Source: JAWVFK01 sp033856175
GTDB taxonomy: Bacteria; Actinomycetota; Thermoleophilia; Solirubrobacterales; 70-9
Direction: 5' to 3'
Assembly: GCA_033856175.1 (NCBI GenBank)
Contig: JAWVFK010000011.1
Coordinates: forward strand, 1-52,794
DNA length: 52,794 nt
This document shows positions 1-8,139 of this stretch, one piece after another (positions within the stretch are counted from its first letter, which is position 1; every line of letters starts with the position of its first letter). The notes under the pieces were generated by a model. The model had not been told where the DNA came from, did not search any database, and saw only the letters and a program-made list of their open reading frames with translations. The position numbers and the translations under genes were made by a program.

Positions 1-2
1 TC

Positions 3-137
3 GTCGAGCGACCGCCGCGGCCCGGCGTCAACCCACGCACCGGCGAGCGGATGACGATCGCCGGCGGCCCGGCGGCGCGGTTCAGGGCGGGATCGGCGCT
101 GAAGGCCGGTCTGCGGCAGCGGGGGAGGCGGAGCTGA
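3..137 (+). CDS. C-terminal fragment of HU/IHF-like DNA-binding protein (5' end outside window)
   Basis: Reading from base 3 gives an open frame ending in TGA at 135-137. It contains RPGVNPRTGERMTI followed by an Arg/Lys-rich tail (FRAGSALKAGLRQRGRR). The N-P-x-T-G-E segment followed by a basic F-x-x-G-x-x-L-K helix is the signature of the DNA-wrapping arm and last helix of HU-family nucleoid proteins. Only about 44 codons are visible, so the dimerisation core cannot be checked. The next gene starts 2 nt after the stop, so the two are probably co-transcribed. Placement beside pyrF recalls the pyrF-mihF neighbourhood of other actinobacteria, although this protein looks HU-like rather than mIHF-like. 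Confidence 0.65.
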   Translation, partial: VERPPRPGVNPRTGERMTIAGGPAARFRAGSALKAGLRQRGRRS

Positions 138-139
138 GC

Positions 140-1036
140 GTGCCGAGCCCCTTCGCCGATCGGCTCGCGGCGCTGGTTGAAGAGCGAAGCAGCCAGATCT
201 GCCTCGGCCTCGACCCCGATCCGGCCAATCTCGTCGCCGGCGCCGCCGAGGCCGCGCGGGGGGAGTCCGCCGCCGAGCGCGCCGGCGCTGCGGTCGCCGC
301 CCACTGCCGGGCGCTGATCGAGCGCGCCGGCCCCAGCTGCGTCGCCGTCAAGCCGCAGCTCGCCTGCTTCGAGCGGCTCGGTGCGCCCGGCTGGGCCGCG
401 CTCACGGCGACGATCGAAGCTGCCGCCGACGCCGGGCTGCTGGTGATCGCCGACGGCAAGCGCGGCGACGTCGCCGTCAGCGCCGCCGCCTACGGGCAGG
501 CGCTCGTCGGCGAGACCGAGAGCCCCTGGGGGCCGATCGCCGGGCTCGGCGCCGACGCCTTCACCGCCAACCCGCTGCTGGGGCGAGACGCCCTCGAGCC
601 GTTGCTGGCGGCAGCGGAAACGGCAGCCGCCGCTGTCTTCGTCCTGGTGCGGACCTCGAATCCCGGCGCCGCCGACGTCCAGGACCTCGAGGTCGGCGGC
701 GCGCCGCTGCACGAGCGGCTGGCGGCGCTCGTCGCCGAGTCGAGCGGCCGCCTCGAGGGAGCCTGCGGCCTCAGCGGCGCCGGCGCCGTCGTCGGCGCCA
801 CGGCCCCCGCTCACCTCGGCCGGCTGCGCGAGCTGATGCCGTCGGCGATCTTCCTGCTGCCCGGCGTCGGCGCCCAGGGCGGCCGGCCCGAGGAGCTGGC
901 GGCGGCATTCGAGAGCGCGCCACGGCAGCGGGCGGCGGCGATCGTCACGGCGTCGCGGAGCATCGCCGGCGCCGTCGATGCAGGCGCAGCCGCAGAGCAG
1001 CTGCGGACAGCGGTCTGGACCGCGAGCGGGGCCTAA
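140..1036 (+). CDS. pyrF: Orotidine 5'-phosphate decarboxylase (type 2)
   Basis: Decarboxylates OMP to UMP, the last step of de novo pyrimidine synthesis. The 298-residue length and the GLDPDP motif near residue 23 are typical of the longer type 2 (actinobacterial/mycobacterial) PyrF. The catalytic D-G-K-R-G-D motif lies at residues 105-110, and a KPQ strand precedes it near residue 71. The GTG start at 140 lies 2 nt after the HU-like stop. The stop TAA (1034-1036) also forms part of a TAAGCT box that probably drives the LysM gene. No other pyr gene is visible, so the rest of any pyr operon would lie to the left. Confidence 0.95.
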   Translation: MPSPFADRLAALVEERSSQICLGLDPDPANLVAGAAEAARGESAAERAGAAVAAHCRALIERAGPSCVAVKPQLACFERLGAPGWAALTATIEAAADAGLLVIADGKRGDVAVSAAAYGQALVGETESPWGPIAGLGADAFTANPLLGRDALEPLLAAAETAAAAVFVLVRTSNPGAADVQDLEVGGAPLHERLAALVAESSGRLEGACGLSGAGAVVGATAPAHLGRLRELMPSAIFLLPGVGAQGGRPEELAAAFESAPRQRAAAIVTASRSIAGAVDAGAAAEQLRTAVWTASGA

Positions 1037-1039
1037 GCT
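1034..1039 (+). promoter_or_regulatory. Candidate -10 box for the LysM gene
   Basis: TAAGCT lies 7 nt before the ATG at 1047, a spacing that would give a leaderless or near-leaderless mRNA. It overlaps the pyrF stop codon. No recognisable -35 was found. The call rests on the same pattern recurring before many genes here. Confidence 0.4.
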
Positions 1040-1046
1040 TTCGCCG

Positions 1047-1418
1047 ATGAACCGTCCCCCTCAGCGCCGACGCGCCAACCCTCGCGACGTCATCGCCCGG
1101 ATCGCCGCGCCGCTGGCGCTGCTGGCGGCCTTCATCGCCGTGATCGCGGTCGTCTCGTCCTCCGGCGGCGGTGGCGACAGGAAGGCGAGCGTCGGCAAGC
1201 TGCCGCACGCCAATGGCTCGGCGGCGAAGTCCTCGCGGCCTCACCGGACCCATCGCAGGAAGACCTATCGGGTCAAGGTCGGCGACAACCTCAGCACGAT
1301 CGCCGAGAACAGCGGCACCCCGATAGCTCGGTTGACCCAGCTCAACCCCGATCTCGATCCACAGGCCTTGAGCCCTGGGCAGTGCGTCGCCCTCTCCAGC
1401 CCAGGCGACTGCAGGTAG
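1047..1418 (+). CDS. Single-pass membrane protein with one LysM domain
   Basis: The 123-residue product has a basic N-terminus, one hydrophobic segment (about residues 19-37), a low-complexity Gly/Ser/basic linker, and a C-terminal LysM domain (about residues 72-115; TYRVKVGDNLSTIAENSGTP then LNPDLDPQALSPGQ). LysM binds GlcNAc-containing peptidoglycan. With the N-terminal anchor this suggests a wall-binding protein on the outer face of the membrane. I chose the ATG at 1047 because the upstream in-frame extension would run back into pyrF. The 3' end overlaps the start of the carboxypeptidase gene by 37 nt, which suggests coupled translation and a shared wall-related role. The substrate and partner are unknown. 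Confidence 0.82.
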   Translation: MNRPPQRRRANPRDVIARIAAPLALLAAFIAVIAVVSSSGGGGDRKASVGKLPHANGSAAKSSRPHRTHRRKTYRVKVGDNLSTIAENSGTPIARLTQLNPDLDPQALSPGQCVALSSPGDCR

Positions 1419-2734
1419 CGCGCGATCGCTGGGCGCGCCGGGCCCTGGCCGGGCTGGCGCTTGTCTGGGGGCTGACGCTCGTCCTGGCGTCGCCCGCGGC
1501 CGCAGGCCCATCCGCCGGGCCGAGGCTCGAGGCGAGATCCTGGTCGCTGATCGATGCCCGCGACGGCAAGCGGCTGGCCGGGCACGTCTCGGGCCGCGAG
1601 CTGCCGATCGCCTCGACGACGAAGCTGATGACCGCCTACATCGCCCTCGAGCGGCTGCCGCTGCAGCGCAAGATCGCGGCGCCGGCGTACCGGGCCGGCG
1701 CCGCCGAGTCGGTGCTCGGCCTGCAGCGCGGCGAGAAGATGACGGTGCGCGATCTTCTCTATGCCCTCGTCCTGCGCAGCGCCAACGACGCCGCGGTGAC
1801 GCTCGCCGACGGGGTCGCCGGCTCCGAGCGCCGCTTCGTCGCGCGGATGAACAGGACGGCCGCGGCACTGGGACTGACCCGGACCCACTACACGACGCCG
1901 GTCGGGCTCGACCAGCCGGGCAACCACTCGACGGCCGACGATCTCGTCGCCCTGGCTCGGCTGCTGCTGCGAAACCAGGTCTTCGCTCGCGCCGCCGACA
2001 GCCGCAAGGCGATCCTGCGCAGCGGTCGCCAGCGGCGCCGGATCGTCACCCGCAACACCCTCGCGCTGGGCGAGCCATGGGTCACGGGGGTCAAGACGGG
2101 GCACACGCTCGATGCCGGCTACGTCCTCGTCGGGTCGGGCCGCCGCAAGGGGATCTCGCTGATCTCCGCCGTGCTCGGCGCCCCGAGCGAAGCCGCGCGC
2201 GACGCCGAGACCCGGCAGCTGCTCGAGTATGGCTTCTCGCTCTACCGGCGGCATGTCGCGGTCGCCGAGGGGCGGGCGTTCGCCTCTGCGGCGATCCGCT
2301 ACCGCGACGAGCGCCTGCCGCTCGTCGCCGCCGCGCCGCTGCGGGTGACGCTCCGCGACGGTGAGCGGGTGACGACGCGGGTCGAGGCACCGCGCCAGGT
2401 CGACGGGCCGATCGCCGCCGGCCGTCAGCTCGGCCGTGTCTTCGCCAGCGTCGACGGCCGTCCGGCCGGCGACGTCGCCCTGGTCGCGGCGCGATCCGTT
2501 GGCGCGGCGAGCCTGCTGCGCAAGCTGTCCTCGGCCGGCGTCCTGCTGGTTGTCCCCCTCCTGGTGGGCCTATTCGTGATAGTCGTTGGCCTGCGCCGTC
2601 GGCCCAGGAGGAGGTTCGTCGACGTGGAGGAGAGCGAGAGGGCTCTCGTCCCCGAGGACATCGCAAGGATGCGGGAGGAGAGGCGCAAGATGCGTGAGGA
2701 GAGGCGCCGGACCGGCAAGGAGGAATCGCGTTGA
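1382..2734 (+). CDS. dacA: D-alanyl-D-alanine carboxypeptidase (peptidase S11, DacA/PBP5-like)
   Basis: Low-molecular-weight penicillin-binding protein that removes the terminal D-Ala from peptidoglycan stem peptides. All three active-site motifs are present: S78-T-T-K81, S132-A-N134 and K237-T-G239. A signal peptide ending near SPAAAG (about residue 41) exports it. After the catalytic and beta-rich domains come a hydrophobic segment (about 390-407) and a highly charged Arg/Glu-rich cytoplasmic tail (about 410-450). That makes it a C-terminally membrane-anchored enzyme rather than one held by an amphipathic helix. The GTG at 1382 is the only start that keeps the signal peptide. It overlaps the LysM gene by 37 nt, and its stop overlaps the next start (TTGA). 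Confidence 0.92.
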   Translation: MRRPLQPRRLQVARDRWARRALAGLALVWGLTLVLASPAAAGPSAGPRLEARSWSLIDARDGKRLAGHVSGRELPIASTTKLMTAYIALERLPLQRKIAAPAYRAGAAESVLGLQRGEKMTVRDLLYALVLRSANDAAVTLADGVAGSERRFVARMNRTAAALGLTRTHYTTPVGLDQPGNHSTADDLVALARLLLRNQVFARAADSRKAILRSGRQRRRIVTRNTLALGEPWVTGVKTGHTLDAGYVLVGSGRRKGISLISAVLGAPSEAARDAETRQLLEYGFSLYRRHVAVAEGRAFASAAIRYRDERLPLVAAAPLRVTLRDGERVTTRVEAPRQVDGPIAAGRQLGRVFASVDGRPAGDVALVAARSVGAASLLRKLSSAGVLLVVPLLVGLFVIVVGLRRRPRRRFVDVEESERALVPEDIARMREERRKMREERRRTGKEESR

Positions 2735-3690
2735 TACTGACTGTGACGCTGAATGCGGCAATCGACCGCACCGTCGAGGTCCCAAACTTCCGCCAGGGGC
2801 GCCGTCACCGCGCCGTCGAGCGCCATACGACCGCCGGCGGCAAGGGGGTCAACGTCGCCCGCGTGCTGAAGCTGCTCGGCAAGCCGGTGATCGCGACCGG
2901 GTTTGCCGGTGGCCCGACGGGAGCACGCCTTCTCAAGCGCCTCGCCGAGGAGTCGATCCTCACCGACTTCAGCCGCATCGCCGACGAGTCGCGGACCAAC
3001 CTGGCGGTCATCGATCCCACCTCGGGCGAGCAGACCGAGGTCAATGAGCGCGGCCCCGACGTCAGCGCCGACGAGGTCGAGGCCTTCGTTCAGAACCTCC
3101 TCTACCTGGCCCAGGGCGCGAGCCTCTGCGTCCTCGCCGGCAGCATTCCCCCCGGCGTCCAGCCCGACATCTACGCGCGGCTGATCGCCGAGCTGGGGCG
3201 GCTCGATGTGACGACACTTCTCGACGCCGAGGGTGAGCCGATGCGGGCGGGGCTGCGAGCCGGGCCCTCGGTCGTCACTCCCAACGTCAGCGAGGCCGAG
3301 GAGCTCGTCGGCCACGAGTTCGCCGAGCCCGAGGACGCGGTGCGGGCGCTGCGCGGGCTCGCCGAGCTCGGCGCCGGCGAGGCGATCATCACCCGGCCGG
3401 ATGGCTGCGTCGCGCGCCTTGGCCCGCCCGGTGAGCAGCGTGTCTACGACGCCTCGATCGAGCAGGTCGACCCGGTCGCCGCGGTCGGCTCCGGCGACGC
3501 CCTGCTCGCCGGCTACGTCGCCGGGCGCTACGACGGCCTCAGCGCCCAGGAGTGCATCGCCTACGCGGTCGCCTGCGGCGCCGAGTCGACCCAACACTTC
3601 GGCGCCGGCAAGCTCGACCCGGCCCAGATCGAGCGCCGCCTCGCGAGCGTCGAGATCCAAGAGGTCGACGCTCGGGTCGAGGTCCGCTGA
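2731..3690 (+). CDS. PfkB-family hexose kinase (1-phosphofructokinase/tagatose-6-phosphate kinase type)
   Basis: Ribokinase-fold kinase of 319 residues beginning ILTVTLNAAIDRTVEV, the typical start of the FruK/LacC/PfkB branch that phosphorylates a sugar phosphate. The sugar-binding GGKGVNVAR motif is near residue 37, and the ATP/anion-hole motif VGSGDALLAG with the catalytic Asp is near residue 250. The TTG start overlaps the dacA stop (TTGA) and has a strong AAGGAGGA ribosome-binding site at 2717-2724. No PTS genes are adjacent, so the substrate (fructose 1-phosphate, fructose 6-phosphate or tagatose 6-phosphate) cannot be assigned. The transcription unit ends at the terminator at 3787. Confidence 0.9.
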   Translation: MILTVTLNAAIDRTVEVPNFRQGRRHRAVERHTTAGGKGVNVARVLKLLGKPVIATGFAGGPTGARLLKRLAEESILTDFSRIADESRTNLAVIDPTSGEQTEVNERGPDVSADEVEAFVQNLLYLAQGASLCVLAGSIPPGVQPDIYARLIAELGRLDVTTLLDAEGEPMRAGLRAGPSVVTPNVSEAEELVGHEFAEPEDAVRALRGLAELGAGEAIITRPDGCVARLGPPGEQRVYDASIEQVDPVAAVGSGDALLAGYVAGRYDGLSAQECIAYAVACGAESTQHFGAGKLDPAQIERRLASVEIQEVDARVEVR

Positions 3691-3786
3691 GGCTCTCGCA
3701 CCAGCTGCTGGGCCGCCGAATCGCGTCCGCTAACATCGCCGGGGCGTTGGAAACCCGTCTCCAGAGCCGCAAATACCGAGGTTCTC

Positions 3787-3809
3787 ACCCCGCCGAGCCG
3801 GGGTTTTTT
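3787..3809 (+). terminator. Rho-independent terminator
   Basis: ACCCCG, a 6-nt loop and CGGGGT form a GC-rich hairpin (arms 3788-3792 and 3799-3803, with an extra A-T pair) followed by six T residues (3804-3809). It lies about 100 nt after the kinase stop and before guaB3, and separates the two transcription units. Confidence 0.8.
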
Positions 3810-3874
3810 CGTCCGCGAACGAAAATAGCCTCCTGCTTTGTCACCCCAAGGGCCAGAGAGCTAGGTAGGCACTG

Positions 3875-5080
3875 ATGGAGATCGAGATCGGACGCGGGAA
3901 GAAGGGTCGGCGGGCCTACGGGTTCGACGACATCGCGATCGTGCCGTCGCGGCGGACCCGCGACCCCGACGACATCGACATCACCTGGACGCTCGGCCCC
4001 TATCGCTTCGAGCTGCCGCTGGTGGCCTCGGCGATGGACGGCGTCGTCAGCCCCGCCACCGCGGCGCTGATCGGTGAGCTCGGCGGCCTCGCGGTCCTCA
4101 ACCTCGAGGGGATCTGGTCGCGCTACGAGAACGCCGACGAGCAGCTGCAGCGGATCGCCGCGGCGCCGCCCCACGAGGCGACGAGCCTGATGCAGGAGGT
4201 CTACACCGAGCCGGTCAAGGCCGAGCTGATCGCCCAGCGGATCGCCGAGATCAAGGAGCGCGGCGTCGTCGCCTGCGGCTCGCTGACGCCGCAGAAGGTC
4301 ACCGACTACTACGAGATCGCCCTCGAGGCCGGCCTCGACATCCTCGTCGTCCAGGGCACGGTCATCTCCGCCGAGCACGTCTCCTCGACGACCGAGCCGC
4401 TGAACCTGAAGGAGTTCCTCGCCGAGCTGCCGGTGCCCTGCGTCGTCGGCGGCTGCGCGTCTTACTCCACCGGCCTGCACCTGATGCGGACCGGCGCCGT
4501 CGGCGTTCTCGTCGGCGTCGGCCCGGGCGCAGCCTGCACCACCCGCGGCGTCCTCGGCATCGGCGTCCCCCAGGCGACCGCGATCGCCGACGTCGCCGCC
4601 GCTCGCTCGCAGCACATGCTCGAGACCGGCCAGTACTGCAACGTCATCGCCGACGGCGGCATGCGGACCGGCGGCGACATCTCGAAGGCCGTCGCCTGCG
4701 GCGCCGACGCGGTGATGATCGGCTCGCCGCTGGCGCGCGCCAAGGAGGCCCCCGGCCGCGGCTTTCACTGGGGCATGGCGACCTTCCATCCCTCGCTGCC
4801 GCGCGGCACCCGCGTCGTCACCCGCCAGGACGGCACCCTGGAGGAGATCCTGCTCGGCCCGGCCCAGGAGAACGACGGCACCTTCAACCTGATGGGCGCG
4901 CTGCGCACCTCGATGGCGACCTGCGGCTACGAGGACATCCCCTCCTTTCACCGCGCCGAGGTGATGGTGGCTCCCGCGCTCCAGACCGAGGGCAAGCAGC
5001 TGCAGCGCGAGCAGTCGGTCGGCATGGGCTCGAACGGGCGAGCCAGCGTCGCCAACGGCGTCGCCGTCTCGGATGACTGA
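3875..5080 (+). CDS. guaB3: GuaB3-family IMP dehydrogenase-related protein
   Basis: TIM-barrel protein of the IMP dehydrogenase/GMP reductase superfamily. IMPDH oxidises IMP to XMP with NAD+, the step before GMP synthase. The catalytic loop G-A-A-C-T-T-R-G has its nucleophilic Cys at residue 221. The phosphate-binding IADGGMRTGGDISKA segment and the downstream GS loop are also present. At 401 residues there is no CBS (Bateman) insertion, which with the N-terminal YGFDDIAIVPSRRTRDPDD marks the GuaB3 branch common in actinobacteria and cyanobacteria. It lies 19 nt upstream of guaA, which supports a role in guanine nucleotide synthesis. Whether it is the main IMPDH or an accessory paralogue cannot be told here. 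Confidence 0.92.
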   Translation: MEIEIGRGKKGRRAYGFDDIAIVPSRRTRDPDDIDITWTLGPYRFELPLVASAMDGVVSPATAALIGELGGLAVLNLEGIWSRYENADEQLQRIAAAPPHEATSLMQEVYTEPVKAELIAQRIAEIKERGVVACGSLTPQKVTDYYEIALEAGLDILVVQGTVISAEHVSSTTEPLNLKEFLAELPVPCVVGGCASYSTGLHLMRTGAVGVLVGVGPGAACTTRGVLGIGVPQATAIADVAAARSQHMLETGQYCNVIADGGMRTGGDISKAVACGADAVMIGSPLARAKEAPGRGFHWGMATFHPSLPRGTRVVTRQDGTLEEILLGPAQENDGTFNLMGALRTSMATCGYEDIPSFHRAEVMVAPALQTEGKQLQREQSVGMGSNGRASVANGVAVSDD

Positions 5081-5099
5081 CCTCGGGGCCTAGGCGTCC

Positions 5100-6728
5100 A
5101 TGACCGAAGCCCCCGCCGCTGCCCGCGCCGTGACGGGGACCGACGCCGTCTCGGCCGAGACGATCGAGGTCACGGCGCCGGCCGGCACCGAGGAGGTGCT
5201 GGTGCTCGACTTCGGCGGCCAGTACTCGCAGCTGATCGCTCGCCGGATCCGCGAGTGCGGCGTCTATTCCGAGCTGCTGCCGCACTCGACCCCGCTCGAG
5301 CAGATCCGCGCTCGCGCGCCGCGTGCGCTCGTGCTCTCCGGCGGCCCCGCATCGGTCTACGAGCCCGGCGCCCCCGAGCTGCGCCAGGAGCTGCTCGAGC
5401 TGGGCATCCCCGTGCTCGGCATCTGTTACGGCATGCAGGCGATGGTGCGGACGCTCGGCGGCCGCGTCGAGGGCGCCGACGTCGGTGAGTTCGGCCGCAC
5501 CGAGCTGGAGCTGCGCGATGGCGGCGGCCGCCTGCTCGAGGGCCTGCCGGCGAGCCAGAGCTGCTGGATGAGCCACCGCGACAGCGTCTTCGAGCCGCCG
5601 CCGGGCTTCCTCGCCCTCGCCGCCAGCCCCGGCTCCCCCGTCGCCGCCGTCGAGGACAGCGAGCGCGGCCTCTACGGCATCCAGTTCCACCCCGAGGTGG
5701 TCCACACGCCCCACGGGACGGAGATCCTCACCCGCTTCCTGCGCGAGATCGCCGGCTGCGAGCAGCAGTGGTCGCCGCGATCGGTGATCGCCGAGCAGAT
5801 CGAGCGGATTCGCGACCAGGTCGGCGAGGGCACGGCGATCTGCGGCCTCTCCGGCGGCGTCGACTCGGCGACGGCGGCGCTGCTGGTCCACCGCGCGATC
5901 GGCGATCGCCTGACCTGCGTCTTCGTCGATCACGGCCTGATGCGAAAGGACGAGGGCGAGCAGGTCGTCGCCGCCTTCAGCGAGCTGCTCGAGGGCTCGC
6001 TGGTCCACGTCCGTGCCGAGGAGCGCTTCCTCGCCCGCCTGGCCGGCGTCGACGACCCCGAGACGAAGCGCAAGATCATCGGCGAGGAGTTCATCCGCGT
6101 CTTCGAGGAGGAGGCGCGCAAGGTTTCCGACGCCCGCTTCCTCGTCCAGGGAACGCTCTATTCCGACGTCATCGAATCGGGCGGCGACGGCAGCGGCGGT
6201 GCGGCGACGATCAAGTCGCACCACAACGTCGGCGGCCTGCCCGACGACCTCGACCTCGACCTCGTCGAGCCCCTGCGAATGCTGTTCAAGGACGAGGTCC
6301 GCGCCGTCGCCGCCGAGCTGGGGCTGCCGGAGCGCTTCGTCTGGCGCCAGCCCTTCCCGGGGCCGGGCCTGGCGATCCGGATCGTCGGCGGCGAGGTCAC
6401 GCGCGAGCGGCTCGACATCGTCCGCGCCGCCGACGCGATCCTCCAGGAGGAGGTCCGCGCGGCGGGTCTCTACCGCCAGCTCTGGCAGTCCTTCTGCGTG
6501 CTGCCGGTGGTCCGCTCCGTCGGCGTCCAGGGCGACGGTCGCACCTACGCCTATCCGATCGTCATCCGCGCGGTGACCTCCGATGATGCGATGACCGCCG
6601 ACTGGGCGCGGCTGCCCTACGACCTGCTCGAGCGAGCCTCGTCGCGGATCATCAACGAGATCCCCGAGGTCAACCGCGTCGCCCTCGACGTCTCCTCGAA
6701 GCCGCCGGCGACGATCGAGTGGGAGTAG
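5100..6728 (+). CDS. guaA: GMP synthase (glutamine-hydrolysing)
   Basis: Aminates XMP to GMP with glutamine and ATP. The class I amidotransferase domain (about 32-215) has the nucleophile C109 in GICYGMQ and the H197/E199 pair in QFHPE. The ATP pyrophosphatase domain has the P-loop SGGVDS at 251-256. The dimerisation domain ends in the invariant KPPATIEWE. The 542-residue length is slightly long because about 30 Ala/Thr-rich residues precede the usual start VLVLDFGGQYSQ, so translation might begin downstream of the ATG chosen here. guaB3 lies 19 nt upstream. Confidence 0.97.
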   Translation: MTEAPAAARAVTGTDAVSAETIEVTAPAGTEEVLVLDFGGQYSQLIARRIRECGVYSELLPHSTPLEQIRARAPRALVLSGGPASVYEPGAPELRQELLELGIPVLGICYGMQAMVRTLGGRVEGADVGEFGRTELELRDGGGRLLEGLPASQSCWMSHRDSVFEPPPGFLALAASPGSPVAAVEDSERGLYGIQFHPEVVHTPHGTEILTRFLREIAGCEQQWSPRSVIAEQIERIRDQVGEGTAICGLSGGVDSATAALLVHRAIGDRLTCVFVDHGLMRKDEGEQVVAAFSELLEGSLVHVRAEERFLARLAGVDDPETKRKIIGEEFIRVFEEEARKVSDARFLVQGTLYSDVIESGGDGSGGAATIKSHHNVGGLPDDLDLDLVEPLRMLFKDEVRAVAAELGLPERFVWRQPFPGPGLAIRIVGGEVTRERLDIVRAADAILQEEVRAAGLYRQLWQSFCVLPVVRSVGVQGDGRTYAYPIVIRAVTSDDAMTADWARLPYDLLERASSRIINEIPEVNRVALDVSSKPPATIEWE

Positions 6729-6832
6729 CGGCGGGGTCTCGGCGGTAGCCGGGCCCGGTTGCGCGCCCGCGTGCCCCGCCCGCGGTCTCTACGGCTATCA
6801 TCAGCGGCCGCCGCTCCGGGGCATGGTTCTTG

Positions 6833-6848
6833 CCGCCGGGCGGTTTTT
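6833..6848 (+). terminator. Terminator-like hairpin abutting the rplM start
   Basis: CCGC-CGG-GCGG (arms 6833-6836 and 6840-6843) is followed by five T residues (6844-6848), ending 3 nt before the GTG of rplM. It could end the guaA transcript or act as an attenuator in an L13 leader. Its position inside the presumed initiation region is unusual. The stem is short and the loop only 3 nt, so strength is uncertain. Confidence 0.45.
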
Positions 6849-6851
6849 AGC

Positions 6852-7286
6852 GTGAAGACATTCGTCGCCACACCCGCCAACCGCCAGCGCGACTGGTACG
6901 TCGTCGACGCCGAGGGGCGCACACTCGGCCGCCTGGCGACGCGAATCGCCGACACGCTGCGCGGCAAGCTCAAGCCCGAGTACACGCCGCATTGCGACGT
7001 CGGCGACTTCGTCGTCGTCATCAACGCCGAGAAGATCCACGTCACCGGCCGCAAGCGCGAGCAGAAGCGCTACTGGCGCCACTCCGGCTATCCGGGCGGG
7101 ATCCGCTCGCGAACGCTCGGCGAGCAGCTCGAGCGCCGGCCCGAGGAGGTCATCCGCCACGCGGTCAAGGGGATGCTGCCGCGCAACCGCCTCGCCCGTC
7201 AGCAGATCAGCAAGCTCAAGGTCTATGCCGGGCCGGAGCACCCGCACGCCGCCCAGCAGCCGAAGCCGATGGAGATCGAGACCTGA
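6852..7286 (+). CDS. rplM: Large-subunit ribosomal protein L13
   Basis: The 144-residue product matches L13 throughout: a DWYVVDAEGRTLGRLAT start, the GDFVVVINAEKIHVTGRK core, the YRHSGYPGG-like block (here YWRHSGYPGG) and the MLPRNRLARQQISKLKVYAG C-terminus. L13 is an early-binding 23S rRNA protein of the 50S subunit. The GTG at 6852 gives the standard N-terminus; longer in-frame extensions are not conserved. The stop overlaps the rpsI start (TGATG), the universal L13-S9 pairing. A terminator-like hairpin sits directly upstream. Confidence 0.97.
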   Translation: MKTFVATPANRQRDWYVVDAEGRTLGRLATRIADTLRGKLKPEYTPHCDVGDFVVVINAEKIHVTGRKREQKRYWRHSGYPGGIRSRTLGEQLERRPEEVIRHAVKGMLPRNRLARQQISKLKVYAGPEHPHAAQQPKPMEIET

Positions 7287-8128
7287 TGGCCGAAGACGAG
7301 CGTCCCGACGAGCAGCAGCCAGACGAGGCGGTCGAGCAGCCCGCCGAGGAGGAAGCGCCGGCCGAGGAGGCCGCGCCTGAAGAGACGGCCCCTGAAGAGG
7401 CGCCCGCCCCTGAAGAGCCGCCTGCCCCTGACGAGGCACCTGCCGCCGAGGAGCCCGCGGCTGAGGACAGCCCAGCTGAGGAGGAAGCGCCCGCCGAGGA
7501 GCCTGTCGCCAAGGAGGCCGATGAGCGCCCCAAGGGCAAGCGCGGCGCCAAGGAGGAGAAGAAGGAGGTCGTCCCCGGCGCCGAGCTCGAGCCGATCCAG
7601 CTCGACGACGACGAGGGTCCGCTCGACGCCGAGGAGCGCGCCCGCCGCGAGGCCGAGGCCGAGGAGCGCGCCCGCCGCGAGGCCGAGGCGACGGCCGACA
7701 GCGAGGAGCAGGCTGCCCGCCAGTCGGCTGAGCTCGAGGCCGGATCCCGCTTCTCCGCGACCGGCAAGCGCAAGAGCTCGGTCGCGAGGGTGATCATCGT
7801 TCCCGGCGAGGGCAAGATCGAGGTCAACCGGCGCAGCCTCGAGGAGTACTTCCCCCGTGAGTCGCACCAGACGATGGCGCGCCAGCCCCTGGTTGGCGCC
7901 GGCTACGGCGAGACAGTCGACGTCCGCGCTCGCGTCCACGGCGGCGGCATCGCCGGCCAGGCCGGGGCGATTCGCCACGGCATCGCCAAGGCTCTCACCG
8001 AGGCCGACCCCGAGCTGCGGGGCGAGCTGAAGAAGCGCGGCTTTCTCACGCGCGACGCCCGCGTCAAGGAACGGCGCAAGGCGGGGCTGAAGAAGGCCCG
8101 CAAGAAGCCGCAGTTCTCAAAGAGGTAG
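7286..8128 (+). CDS. rpsI: Small-subunit ribosomal protein S9 with long acidic N-terminal extension
   Basis: The S9 core is the last about 128 residues, starting RFSATGKRKSSVARV (about residue 154). It continues through VNRRSLEEYF, the GGGIAGQAGAIRHGIAKAL block and the basic tail ending KKPQFSKR that reaches the P-site tRNA. Ahead of it the ATG at 7286 opens about 150 residues rich in Glu, Ala and Pro (repeated PAEE/APEE units), a basic patch (KGKRGAKEEKK) and two copies of EERARREAEA. The extension more than doubles the usual S9 length of about 130 residues and is probably disordered or helical. The start overlaps the rplM stop by 1 nt, which supports translation of the extension. Confidence 0.93.
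   Translation: MAEDERPDEQQPDEAVEQPAEEEAPAEEAAPEETAPEEAPAPEEPPAPDEAPAAEEPAAEDSPAEEEAPAEEPVAKEADERPKGKRGAKEEKKEVVPGAELEPIQLDDDEGPLDAEERARREAEAEERARREAEATADSEEQAARQSAELEAGSRFSATGKRKSSVARVIIVPGEGKIEVNRRSLEEYFPRESHQTMARQPLVGAGYGETVDVRARVHGGGIAGQAGAIRHGIAKALTEADPELRGELKKRGFLTRDARVKERRKAGLKKARKKPQFSKR
7631..7690 (+). repeat. Tandem 30-bp repeat inside rpsI
   Basis: Two adjacent 30-bp units (7631-7660 and 7661-7690) differ only at the last base. They encode two copies of EERARREAEA in the S9 N-terminal extension. This is probably a slippage or unequal-crossover duplication within the low-complexity region. Confidence 0.85.
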
Positions 8129-8139
8129 GCGAGCCTCTC

